DNA of 64,000 nucleotides, taken from CADEDV01 sp048498035. Lineage in GTDB: Bacteria > Bacteroidota > Bacteroidia > Chitinophagales > Chitinophagaceae. The notes beneath the pieces were generated by a model. It had not been told where the DNA came from. It made no database searches and saw only the letters and a list, made by a program, of their open reading frames with translations. This document shows positions 42,492 to 50,748 of this stretch, one piece after another (within the stretch, counting starts at the first letter, position 1; each line of letters starts with the position of its first letter). Location: the NCBI GenBank assembly GCA_048498035.1, contig JBEHYT010000019.1, forward strand, positions 18,505-82,504. The letters are read 5' to 3'. The position numbers were made by a program, and so were the translations under genes.

Positions 42492-42509
42492 AGTGAACTA
42501 ATATTCACT
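42492..42509. promoter_or_regulatory. Inverted repeat AGTGAA-n6-TTCACT
   Basis: Perfect 6-nt arms immediately downstream of the predicted transcription start of the gliding-type surface protein gene (minus strand); a possible operator. Confidence 0.3.
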
Positions 42510-42517
42510 CCTAATTA

Positions 42518-42549
42518 CAAAGATACGAAATCTACAGCCTTGTCGCCAA
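42518..42549 (-). promoter_or_regulatory. Putative promoter of the gliding-type surface protein gene
   Basis: On the minus strand, TTG (42547-42549), 21-nt spacer, TATCTTTG (42518-42525). The leader to ATG 42419 would be about 90 nt. Confidence 0.5.
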
Positions 42550-42631
42550 CCACCCCGGCCATAGGCTTTGCCGAACGTGCAACACCGGGTTGTTCATGCC
42601 ATATCTATGGAACAAATTGACGGTGAATGTG

Positions 42632-44116
42632 TTAAACTGCGGCCCTTGAAAAAACAGGAAGGATGAACGAAAACGCAGTTCCTTTTCCCGGGGCGCTGCT
42701 CACCTGTATCGTGGATTGATGAAGCTCAAGTATCTTTTTCACGATCGCCAATCCAATACCCATTCCTTTTTTGGGCAAACCGTCTTTATGCAACTGTTTG
42801 TGCCGCTCAAAAATGTATACCTGGTCTTCCGGTGCAATGCCAATACCGGTGTCAGCAATTTGCACCGCTATACCCGAAGCATTCTGTTTCAACTGGATGG
42901 TGATGCTGCCGCCCGGCTCCGTGAATTTAAAAGCATTATCGATAAGATTTTGTAAAACCCGTTCGGTTAAGGCAATGTCGGCAAATACCGGCGGTAGCGG
43001 TTCGCCTGATTGGAGGCTGAGCGTAATATTGCTTTCCCTTGCTTTTAGCTGGTACGCCGCCAGTATATCAGAAACAAGTTCATCCAGCAGGAACTGTTCC
43101 TTTTCAGGATGCACCTGGTTCGCCTCCAGCTTGGCATATTGGAATAATTGTTCAACCAGGCCCGACAATCGCTTTGTACTTTCAAAGATCACCGACAGGT
43201 ATCGTTCTTTTTCAGATTCGGGAAGGTTTTCCTTTTTGATCATCAGCGTTTCCACATATCCCTGCATAATTGAAAGTGGCGTTCGCAGATCATGTGATAC
43301 ATTCGCGATCAATTCCTGTCGAAACTTGTCGGTAGCGCTAATCTTGTCAAAATTATCTACAATCACGTCTGCCATTTCATTAAACGTAGACGTTAGCATC
43401 CCCAGGTTTCCTTTTACATCGCCTTCAATACGCGCCGTATGATCTCCTTCCTTAAATCTCTTTACCACCGCGGCAATCTTACAAATGCTATCGGTGATCA
43501 GGAAGAACGTAATTACGCCCACAACCAGTACAATCAACAGGGCGCCCAGGAAAAGATAAGTGCCAAGCCGGAATGAAAACGCACTATCCAGCGAAGCCAG
43601 GATCTCTTTTTGTTTCTCACTGGACAATACCGCGTACACATACCCGGTCAACTGCCCGTTTTCGTATACCGCTGCCGCGGAAAAAATACTGGGTTCACCG
43701 GGCTGCTTGGGGTTATCTCCAAGTGGTCGTTTCCCGCTCCTGGTGGCCAGCCATTGTTTTACTGTGGCGATAGTAACCTGCTGACGTTGTACCGATTTAT
43801 CGGGAACTACATAGTCTACAATTTTCCCGGTGGTATCCAGCAGGTACACTTCAACGCTCGGGTTGGCTACCATCATGGAATGGATGATGTCGTGCGTTAC
43901 ACTTGTATCGGGTTTGCCGTTTTTAAAAGGATGCGTAAAGCCTGCCAGGTGAGACGCGATATTTCCATATAGCTCCTGGTGCGCCATGGTATAATAGGAT
44001 TTGGACAGTCTTGTTGCAATCAACATATACGCGAGTCCCAGGATGATCAGCAGCGCAGAGAATACGCCCGTGATTTTCCAGAAGAGAAGATTGCCTTTTA
44101 TTGTTTTTACCGACAT
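42632..44116 (-). CDS. Sensor histidine kinase (HAMP-HisKA-HATPase)
   Basis: A 494-residue membrane kinase. TM1 spans ~15-35, an extracytoplasmic sensor of ~150 residues follows (MAHQELYGNIASHLAGF ... GKIVDYVVPDKSV), TM2 spans ~185-207, then a HAMP linker and HisKA with the phosphorylated His in ANVSHDLRTPLSIM. The HATPase domain has an N-box (LQNLIDNAFKFTEPGG), a G1 box DTGIGIAPED and a G2 box KGMGIGLAIV. All catalytic motifs look intact. It lies 9 bp downstream of its response-regulator gene on the same strand. The signal is unknown; the divergent spondin lipoprotein gene is a candidate target. Confidence 0.94.
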   Translation of the reverse strand: MSVKTIKGNLLFWKITGVFSALLIILGLAYMLIATRLSKSYYTMAHQELYGNIASHLAGFTHPFKNGKPDTSVTHDIIHSMMVANPSVEVYLLDTTGKIVDYVVPDKSVQRQQVTIATVKQWLATRSGKRPLGDNPKQPGEPSIFSAAAVYENGQLTGYVYAVLSSEKQKEILASLDSAFSFRLGTYLFLGALLIVLVVGVITFFLITDSICKIAAVVKRFKEGDHTARIEGDVKGNLGMLTSTFNEMADVIVDNFDKISATDKFRQELIANVSHDLRTPLSIMQGYVETLMIKKENLPESEKERYLSVIFESTKRLSGLVEQLFQYAKLEANQVHPEKEQFLLDELVSDILAAYQLKARESNITLSLQSGEPLPPVFADIALTERVLQNLIDNAFKFTEPGGSITIQLKQNASGIAVQIADTGIGIAPEDQVYIFERHKQLHKDGLPKKGMGIGLAIVKKILELHQSTIQVSSAPGKGTAFSFILPVFSRAAV

Positions 44117-44125
44117 GATTGTTTC

Positions 44126-44830
44126 TTATAATTCTTCATTGAAGCGATAGCCGACACCCCAGGTTGTCAATATGAATTTTGGGTTTGAAATGTCTTTTTC
44201 AATTTTACCGCGCAAGCGGTTAATATGTGAATTTACGGTGTGCTCATAGCCTTCAAAATCATAGCCCCATACAAGGTTCAGCAGGCGCTTCCGGCTATAG
44301 CTTTTGCCGGGATTTGCTGCTAAAAGCGTAATGAGATCAAATTCCCGGGGCGACAGATCTATCCGGTTGTCGTGCAGCATCACTTTTCGTTTGTCGCGGT
44401 CTATTTCAAGTCCTGCAAAACGAATGATGGATGAAACTTGCTGTTCGTCATGGCCCGGTACATGATCTTCTTTTCGCCGGAAGATCACTTTTACCCTGGC
44501 GATAAATTCACGAACGCTGAAGGGTTTGGTCAGATAGTCGTCGGCACCGGTTTCAAGTCCCAGCACTTTATCAATCTCTTCGGATTTGGCGGAAAGGATG
44601 AGGATGGGTGTTAGCCTGCTGGCCTGCCTTACCCTGCGGCATATTTCCATGCCATTAATGCCTGGGAGCATGATATCAAGGATGATGAGGTCAAAGGTTT
44701 GACTTAATGCTGTAGAAAGGCCCTGCTGGCCGTTCATGACTGCCGTCACTTTGCAGCCCATGTCTTCCAGGTGGATCGTCAGCAGATCGACGATGTCTGC
44801 ATCATCTTCTATTATTAACACGCTATGCAT
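44126..44830 (-). CDS. OmpR-family response regulator
   Basis: A 234-residue two-component regulator. The receiver domain has the acidic pair EDDAD (8-12), the phosphorylated Asp in LIILDIMLPGINGMEI (~52) and Lys in LTKPFSVREF (~102). A winged-helix output domain follows (REFDLITLLAANPGKSYSRKRLLNLVWGYD ... HINRLRGKIE). It is partner of the kinase directly downstream (9-bp gap). It faces the spondin lipoprotein gene across a 137-bp region and may control it. Confidence 0.95.
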   Translation of the reverse strand: MHSVLIIEDDADIVDLLTIHLEDMGCKVTAVMNGQQGLSTALSQTFDLIILDIMLPGINGMEICRRVRQASRLTPILILSAKSEEIDKVLGLETGADDYLTKPFSVREFIARVKVIFRRKEDHVPGHDEQQVSSIIRFAGLEIDRDKRKVMLHDNRIDLSPREFDLITLLAANPGKSYSRKRLLNLVWGYDFEGYEHTVNSHINRLRGKIEKDISNPKFILTTWGVGYRFNEEL

Positions 44831-44894
44831 CGTTCCGGATTCGTTGAAATTTTTTCAAAATTCCGTAAAAAACATGATCCGCTTATCACCGTGA

Positions 44895-44902
44895 TACTTT
44901 TG
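44895..44902 (+). promoter_or_regulatory. Putative -7 box (TACTTTTG) for the spondin lipoprotein gene
   Basis: Exact TAnnTTTG, 65 nt before ATG 44968, in the divergent region with the response-regulator gene. No -33 match. Confidence 0.4.
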
Positions 44903-44967
44903 TTATACTTCTGCAACCCTTTTGGGACGTGGTCTCTGTTTCTTTGAACCATCAAAAAAACAAGAAC

Positions 44968-46263
44968 ATGAAGTACAACAACTTAAAGGCGTTTGCGGTG
45001 CTGTTGACCAGCATTCTGTTTGCCTCCTGCCAGAAAAAAGACAATGTAATGACCGAACCGGGTACCATTACCATCGAGAATATATTGGATAGTAAGCCAT
45101 TGGTCGAGTCCGGCACGTTCAAGGGCACAGGTACGCCGCCGGTGATCCTTCCCGGGCAGTCCGTTTCTTTTTCCTTTGCTGCCGCAAAAAATCAACGGCT
45201 CAGTTTTGCCTGCATGTATGGTTGGAGCAACGACCTGTTTTTTGCTCCTGCCAATCCGGGTATTCAATTATATCAAAATGATGGTACGCCCATTACGGGC
45301 GATGTTTCTGCGCAGGTAAAACTGTGGGATAACGGCACCCGTCAGAACCAGGTGCCGGGGATGACGGTAACGCACCCGGGAACGGCCGAAGCGACCTCAA
45401 AAAATATCAAAGAAGTTTCCGGTACGGATGATTATGGCAACACCTATTTAGCGGCGTCACAGTTGATGAAAGTGTCGCTGGCCTACAACGGCAATTCCAT
45501 GTTTACGGTAACGATCATGAATAATTCCGGCGGGACGGCGAACGAAACGCCATTCAGCCCGGGCGTTTGGGCCATTTCTTATGTCGCTGGCGGCAACCTG
45601 CTGTTGCCTGAACCGATCTATTCATCAGGCAAAACTACCGCCAATGGGCTTACCAATATTGCCGAAGCGGGCGACATCACGATGATGAGCAGTTACCTGT
45701 CTGGACAAACTGGCATTTTTACGCCGCTTTCCCCTGTGCTGGTCGTTGTGTATAAGGGCAGCACAAATCCTTTTTATAAAACCGGTGAGAATGACCGGGG
45801 TGAAGGGTTAAAAGACCTGGCCCAAAAAGGAAATGCGGATATCCTGGCGGCGTCTTTGCAATCCAAAAGCGGTGTAAAGGCGGTGTATGTGCTGAAGGAA
45901 CCAACCAGCACCGTTTTATTGCCACGGATCAATGGGGCGAATGGAGGAAAGGTGACACAAATGCTAAACCTGGCACCCGGCGACCGGATTGCAATTGCAA
46001 CGATGTACGGTTTTTCCAACGACTGGTTTTTTGCAACCACTGGCAACGGGATAGATGCTGCTACAAAAGGAGATGTGTCCGGTGCTATTGGTTTGTTTGA
46101 TGATGGAACGGCCGTCAACCAATTTCCCGGGGCGGGCATAACGCAGTTTAACCTGGCGGGTACGCCGCTGGATGAAAGTAAAGCGATTGATGTGGTACCC
46201 AATCCGAATGCGTTTACAACGCTTCCGGCCATCAATAATATTATCAAAGTAACGCTTCAATAA
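44968..46263 (+). CDS. Spondin-domain lipoprotein
   Basis: A 431-residue lipoprotein: signal with lipobox FASC (Cys21) in MKYNNLKAFAVLLTSILFAS-C. Two related spondin-like units follow. In the first, the metal-binding style segments are RLSFACMYGWSNDLFFAP and GDVSAQVKLWDNGTRQNQVPG (~75-145). In the second, the parallel segments RIAIATMYGFSNDWFFAT and GDVSGAIGLFDDGTAVNQFPG (~340-410) repeat the pattern. ATG 44968 is chosen over an in-frame start 13 codons upstream because it begins the signal. It is probably on the cell surface; the ligand is unknown. It is divergent from the two-component genes. Confidence 0.82.
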   Translation: MKYNNLKAFAVLLTSILFASCQKKDNVMTEPGTITIENILDSKPLVESGTFKGTGTPPVILPGQSVSFSFAAAKNQRLSFACMYGWSNDLFFAPANPGIQLYQNDGTPITGDVSAQVKLWDNGTRQNQVPGMTVTHPGTAEATSKNIKEVSGTDDYGNTYLAASQLMKVSLAYNGNSMFTVTIMNNSGGTANETPFSPGVWAISYVAGGNLLLPEPIYSSGKTTANGLTNIAEAGDITMMSSYLSGQTGIFTPLSPVLVVVYKGSTNPFYKTGENDRGEGLKDLAQKGNADILAASLQSKSGVKAVYVLKEPTSTVLLPRINGANGGKVTQMLNLAPGDRIAIATMYGFSNDWFFATTGNGIDAATKGDVSGAIGLFDDGTAVNQFPGAGITQFNLAGTPLDESKAIDVVPNPNAFTTLPAINNIIKVTLQ

Positions 46264-46308
46264 CAGGGGGCTCTCCATGAAAACGTGACTGCAATAATTC
46301 CCGAATTA

Positions 46309-46316
46309 TAATTTTG
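46309..46316 (+). promoter_or_regulatory. Putative -7 box (TAATTTTG) for the peroxiredoxin-like gene
   Basis: Exact TAnnTTTG, 32 nt before ATG 46349. Confidence 0.4.
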
Positions 46317-46348
46317 TTTAAAGAAAACTATCGCCGAAAAAAATTAAC

Positions 46349-47026
46349 ATGAAAAAGAAAACAGTAAAAACCCTGGTTTATTTGAGCGCAATAACCATCT
46401 GCTGCCTGGGCGCGGTAGCGTCAGTAAATGCGCAGCAATCAGGCACAGCAGGGCAGGAGATGACTCCTATGCACTACGACGCGCCGCAAAAACCGGAAGA
46501 TATCAGCCCGCTGTTATATGGAGAGAAAATACCTGCGGTGATGCTGCCGGATGCAACAGGAAAGGAGTTTGATCTAAACAGATCAATTGCAGAGAAGCCT
46601 GCCATTTTAATTTTCTATCGCGGTGGCTGGTGCCCGTATTGTTCAAAGCAATTATCCGGCTTGCAGCAGGCCATGCCTGAACTGGAAGCCGCCGGATACC
46701 AAATGATTGCCATCAGCACTGATCTGCCAGCGGGGCTGGCGCAATCAGCCAGTAAACAAAAGCTGTCATATACGCTGTTGTCAGATGCAGACCTGACGGT
46801 GGCAAAACAGTTTGGCCTTGCTTATAAGGCGCCGGCAGGATACTGGGATCTGTTGACAAAAACAACGGGTGGTAAAGATGCGGATCAGTTGTTGCCTGTT
46901 CCTTCTGTTTTTATTGTGGATAAGGCCGGTGTTATCCGGTTTGAATATATCAATCCCGACTTCAAGCAGCGTGCGGATATCGATTTGTTGAAAGCTGCTG
47001 CCAACTCGATTCGTAAAACGCTTTGA
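46349..47026 (+). CDS. Exported peroxiredoxin-like (AhpC/TSA) protein
   Basis: A 225-residue protein with an N-terminal signal (residues 1-27, ends SVNA) and a thioredoxin-fold domain of the AhpC/TSA class. The redox site reads FYRGGWCPYCSKQL, a CPYC pair rather than the PxxxTxxC of classical peroxiredoxins, so it may act as a periplasmic thiol oxidoreductase or an atypical peroxidase. Later segments GLAYKAPAGYWDLL and VPSVFIVDKAGVIRFEYINPD are typical of the subfamily. It is a single-gene unit with its own terminator. Confidence 0.88.
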   Translation: MKKKTVKTLVYLSAITICCLGAVASVNAQQSGTAGQEMTPMHYDAPQKPEDISPLLYGEKIPAVMLPDATGKEFDLNRSIAEKPAILIFYRGGWCPYCSKQLSGLQQAMPELEAAGYQMIAISTDLPAGLAQSASKQKLSYTLLSDADLTVAKQFGLAYKAPAGYWDLLTKTTGGKDADQLLPVPSVFIVDKAGVIRFEYINPDFKQRADIDLLKAAANSIRKTL

Positions 47027-47052
47027 ACGGTTAGTGTTGTTGCGTTTTTCGC

Positions 47053-47081
47053 AAAGGCTGCTCTTATGGGCAGCCTTTTAT
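47053..47081 (+). terminator. Terminator after the peroxiredoxin-like gene
   Basis: Stem AAAGGCTGC / GCAGCCTTT with an 8-nt loop, ending in a short T run, 27 nt past the stop codon. Confidence 0.75.
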
Positions 47082-47096
47082 AGTTTAATTTAGCCT

Positions 47097-47123
47097 GATT
47101 TACCGGAAAAAATCCGGTAAATC
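47097..47123. promoter_or_regulatory. Perfect inverted repeat GATTTACCGGA-n5-TCCGGTAAATC
   Basis: 11-nt arms without mismatch around an AAAAA loop, 193 bp upstream of the TPR histidine-kinase start. No U tract follows, so it is more likely an operator than a terminator. Confidence 0.5.
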
Positions 47124-47315
47124 GTTGTAATAAAGAGAATATTGCTATTAATTTCGAGGTTCAGGAATTTTTCGATCCAAACAAGCTTAAGAAAGTGATA
47201 ACAGGATTAAATGCTACATGTTGGCCATTTTGTACATTTAGACGATAAACCAGGAAAAAGTGGGACTCATTTGCCCACTTGTCCTTGGGGGTGCACGAAA
47301 ACTGCGATCAACACG

Positions 47316-49256
47316 ATGAAGAAAAATATACTGCTGTTCCTTATTGCATTTATAAGTTTCAATAGCTATTCACAGGGAGTACCTGTAAAAGACAGCTTGT
47401 TGCGAAAGTTGGCAGCGGCGCCGGAAGATACGTCAAAGATCATGCTCCTGCTGAAAGTGCAGAAGCTGTATTCTACTGACAATTTCGATAGTTCCCTGTA
47501 TTACCTGAACACGGCCCGGGACCTGGCGCAAAAGCTCCGGACGGATGCGTTTGACTTTTATATCAACACGGGTTTTGCTGAATATTACTATTATAATAAT
47601 AGCTTCAAAAATGCGCTCGACTATGCAATGAAGAATAAGGAGATTGCCGAAAAAGGGAATGACCAGAAGCTGCTTGCGAAGAGTTATAACAACCTTGCGG
47701 CGGTCTATAACCATTTCGGACAATATCAATCTGCGATAGATTACACATTGAAATGTATTGCTATCTCCGAGCAAACAAAGGATAGTGCCAGTTTCCCCGT
47801 CCGTAATCTTACCGCGTCCAACACCTATTATAACCTGCAGCAGTTTGATAAGGCGATTGTATATGCAAAGAAAGCAATTGAATACGGAAAACAGTTCCAT
47901 AACTCTTTTGTGGTAATGATGGGATTGAATAACCTTTCGGCTTCATATTCGGGTTTGAATATGCTGGACAGTTCAATCATGATCAACAAGCAACAGCTTG
48001 AAATTGCAAAGCAGGAAGAAGATATCGTCAACATCAATTATGCGTTGATCAACCTTTGCCTGGATCATTTTAAAATCGGCAACATGGCTGCGCTGGAAAA
48101 CTATGCAGCGGAGCTTGCCAGTTATAGCAAGAACTACCCCGACAATAGCACCAATATCGATATACACGATGCGTTTGCGCTGAATTTTATTGCACAGCAA
48201 AAGTATGGTCAGGCAAAGGCTGAGCTGGATGCCGGCATTCGCATGGCATTGGAAGACAGCAACCTGGATGCATTGGGAAACCTGTATCGGAACTATTCAA
48301 TATTGAACTATACACAGGGGAAAATAAAAGAGGGTGAAACCTATTCGTTCAAATACGATTCAATCATCAGCGCGGGAAACCTGAAAGAATTGAATTTTTA
48401 TACCGAAGAGTTGGAGACAAAGTATGGGACTGAAAAAAAAGAAGCGCAAATAAAATTGCAGCAGGCGAAACTGAAGCAAAAGAATGATCTTAATTATTTC
48501 CTGATTGCCTTTGCAGCGGTATTATTGCTGATCATTTTCCTGGTGTACCGCAACTACCGGAACCGACAGCATTTGCAGCAGGCAAAAATTGATGAGCTGG
48601 AAACTGAGAAGCAGTTGATGGCAGCGGCGGCGGTATTGAAAGGAGAGGAGCAGGAGCGGACACGCCTGGCCAAGGATCTGCATGATGGGTTAGGAGGTAT
48701 GCTGAGCGGAATTAAATATTCGTTGAGCAATGTGAAGGAAAATTTGGTGATGAATGCTGAAAATGCGGAGATATTTGAGCGTAGCATTGATATGCTCGAC
48801 AGTTCAATCCGCGAAATGCGCAGGGTGGCGCATAATATGATGCCCGAGGTGTTGCTGCGCTATGGGCTGGATGCGGCATTGAAAGAATTTTGTAATGAAA
48901 TCGACCGCAGTGGTGTTACACACATCGTCTATCAGTCGATTGGTATGGAGGAGGCTGTGGTAGACAAAACAACGGCTGTTACCATTTACCGGGTGGCGCA
49001 GGAATTGGTAAATAATGCCATTAAACATGCGGCGGCCCAAAACCTGCTGGTACAGTTACATGCATCCGGCCGAGACAAACTGTTGTCGCTTACCGTGGAA
49101 GATGATGGCAGCGGTTTTGATACAGCTATTTTGAAAAATGCGTCGGGCATGGGTTGGAGTAATATCCAAAGCCGCGTTGAATTTCTGAAAGGAAAAATTG
49201 ATATAAACTCCACGGCCGGGAATGGTACATCCGTTTTGGTCGAGGTTAGTATTTGA
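47316..49256 (+). CDS. TPR-repeat sensor histidine kinase (HisKA_3 type), orphan
   Basis: A 646-residue membrane kinase. The signal sequence covers 1-20 (MKKNILLFLIAFISFNSYSQ), followed by a periplasmic region of TPR-like repeats (~45-365; KSYNNLAAVYNHFGQYQSAIDY is one) and a TM helix at ~392-412 (YFLIAFAAVLLLIIFLVY). A coiled coil and then HisKA_3 follow, with the His in LAKDLHDGLGGMLSG (~460). The HATPase has a complete N-box (AQELVNNAIKHAAA), VEDDGSGFD and GMGWSNIQSRV. The frame is open to 47211, but ATG 47316 begins the signal peptide. The usual LuxR/LytTR-type partner is not adjacent. Palindromic sites flank the gene (47097-47123, 49303-49317). Confidence 0.9.
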   Translation: MKKNILLFLIAFISFNSYSQGVPVKDSLLRKLAAAPEDTSKIMLLLKVQKLYSTDNFDSSLYYLNTARDLAQKLRTDAFDFYINTGFAEYYYYNNSFKNALDYAMKNKEIAEKGNDQKLLAKSYNNLAAVYNHFGQYQSAIDYTLKCIAISEQTKDSASFPVRNLTASNTYYNLQQFDKAIVYAKKAIEYGKQFHNSFVVMMGLNNLSASYSGLNMLDSSIMINKQQLEIAKQEEDIVNINYALINLCLDHFKIGNMAALENYAAELASYSKNYPDNSTNIDIHDAFALNFIAQQKYGQAKAELDAGIRMALEDSNLDALGNLYRNYSILNYTQGKIKEGETYSFKYDSIISAGNLKELNFYTEELETKYGTEKKEAQIKLQQAKLKQKNDLNYFLIAFAAVLLLIIFLVYRNYRNRQHLQQAKIDELETEKQLMAAAAVLKGEEQERTRLAKDLHDGLGGMLSGIKYSLSNVKENLVMNAENAEIFERSIDMLDSSIREMRRVAHNMMPEVLLRYGLDAALKEFCNEIDRSGVTHIVYQSIGMEEAVVDKTTAVTIYRVAQELVNNAIKHAAAQNLLVQLHASGRDKLLSLTVEDDGSGFDTAILKNASGMGWSNIQSRVEFLKGKIDINSTAGNGTSVLVEVSI

Positions 49257-49546
49257 ACTGATATGGGCATAGTCCATAAGCGGCACACCGTTTATGATTT
49301 TACCGGTACTGTACCGGATCTTCAATACTGATTCTCCTTCTGACCTGGCGTTTCGTGATTTAAACGGAACAAAATACCGTGTTTAAACGGGGTCATTGTC
49401 AGCAGAATAAAGCACAACTTTATCTTGTCGGGCAATAGATATCAACCTTGTGTAGCAGTCGCCCAATCTTTCCTATCTAAACTTCCCCCGTTCACCTACG
49501 GCGTCTTTTTCCCGGATCAATTACATATAACCTTAAACCTTCTGCT
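49257..49546. other. 290-bp intergenic region with a short palindrome
   Basis: Contains the odd palindrome CCGGTAC-T-GTACCGG (49303-49317) and repeated TTTAAACGG words. No gene or clear terminator is seen. Confidence 0.4.
49303..49317. promoter_or_regulatory. Palindrome CCGGTAC-T-GTACCGG
   Basis: Perfect 7-nt arms, ~50 bp after the TPR kinase stop codon. It shares the TTTACCGG word with the inverted repeat at 47097-47123. Confidence 0.35.
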
Positions 49547-50746
49547 ATGCGTTATCTTAACCGCCTGTTAGTTGTGGTGGCGTTTGTTTATCCTTGTGAT
49601 AAATTATTTTCCCAGTGTACAACGCCCGCCAAACCACCCGCTTCCGTCAAGTTCACTTCTCATGAAAAATCAGTCAGTGGGACCATTAAACCTGATTCCG
49701 CGGCTGCGGCGGACACAAAATATTTAGTTGTTGTAGACCCCAGGCCGGGTCTGGTTTTACATCCTGTTGACGACAAACAATATTCATCAGCTGCGCCATT
49801 GGAGAATACAACTGTGGTGGCTTCGGGTGAATCGCTGACTTTTGAGGCAAAGCCTTTGTCTCCCAACAGCACTTACTTTTTTTATGTTTTTGCTTATACG
49901 ACTAGCGGTGCTAAAATTTGTTACCAGTCAACGCCGTTTTTTGGCAGTGCGAAAACTACGGGTGCCGTTATTGATACTGGAAAGCCAAAGGCTACTACCA
50001 CACTTGCGCCGTTATTGGATTTTAATTTTACCGGAAAAAAAAATACGTGGTCTAATCTTACACCGGCGGTATTTTACGGATGGTCATTTTCAAAAGGTTT
50101 AACCAGGACAAAAAAAGGAAAGGAAGATAAGCCTGATAAGAAAGTGAAATTATGGGGTAACACATTTCAGGTGGGTCCCTATATTGGCAGCTCGATAAAG
50201 ATCCAGGATTCTACCAGCTACCTGCCCGCTCTCATGTTGCCCGGCAACGGCGGGTTGCAGGTGAATTATTTTATGACGCTCTTCAAGGAAGAAAAGTTTA
50301 GTATCGTAATCTGTCCTATCAATTTCGGGCTTAAAGTTGTCTCCGGCTTTGCGGATAGTATGCCGTCGGTGGTGCAACATAGTATTAGGCATTCCATTGC
50401 GTTTCGGTTTGCCGATTACTTTAGTGCCAGTGTACAGTACACAACCGGCTGGCATAACAGTACTACTTTCAGCCAGGAAAATTTCGAAAAGATCTTCAAG
50501 AACCGTAACTCAAAAGTGGCCTATTGGAACATTGGTCTAACTACCCGGCTTTCTGAGAATTTATTTGGAAGTGAAACGGACAAAAAGGCGCCGATGTACC
50601 TCACGATAAACTGGCGATCGCTTGCGAAGCCCAGCGATAAATTCAATCTCCCTAATTCAAGAATTATCACGCTTGGAATTACCACTACGTTGGATTTGAA
50701 ATCAGGTACTAACCCCGGCGAATCACCAAAAATGCCAACTTTTTAA
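49547..50746 (+). CDS. Secreted protein of unknown family, possible outer-membrane barrel
   Basis: A 399-residue exported protein. The signal covers residues 1-23 (MRYLNRLLVVVAFVYPCDKL; cleavage near LFSQ). Residues ~30-145 look like a fibronectin-III-type beta module (VASGESLTFEAKPLSPNSTYFFYVFAY). The C-terminal ~230 residues alternate aromatic and polar residues in short strands (FQVGPYIGSSIK; FSASVQYTTGWHNSTTF; YLTINWRSLA; IITLGITTTLDLK) as in outer-membrane barrels. I recognise no family. Only 2 bp separate its stop from the neprosin gene, so the two are translated from one mRNA and may function together. Confidence 0.65.
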   Translation: MRYLNRLLVVVAFVYPCDKLFSQCTTPAKPPASVKFTSHEKSVSGTIKPDSAAAADTKYLVVVDPRPGLVLHPVDDKQYSSAAPLENTTVVASGESLTFEAKPLSPNSTYFFYVFAYTTSGAKICYQSTPFFGSAKTTGAVIDTGKPKATTTLAPLLDFNFTGKKNTWSNLTPAVFYGWSFSKGLTRTKKGKEDKPDKKVKLWGNTFQVGPYIGSSIKIQDSTSYLPALMLPGNGGLQVNYFMTLFKEEKFSIVICPINFGLKVVSGFADSMPSVVQHSIRHSIAFRFADYFSASVQYTTGWHNSTTFSQENFEKIFKNRNSKVAYWNIGLTTRLSENLFGSETDKKAPMYLTINWRSLAKPSDKFNLPNSRIITLGITTTLDLKSGTNPGESPKMPTF

Positions 50747-50748
50747 AT

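Noticed and set aside
42771..43442. 223-residue plus-strand frame inside the histidine kinase gene
   Set aside because: Shadow of the kinase on the opposite strand, with a Cys/Ser/Arg-rich composition typical of antisense frames.
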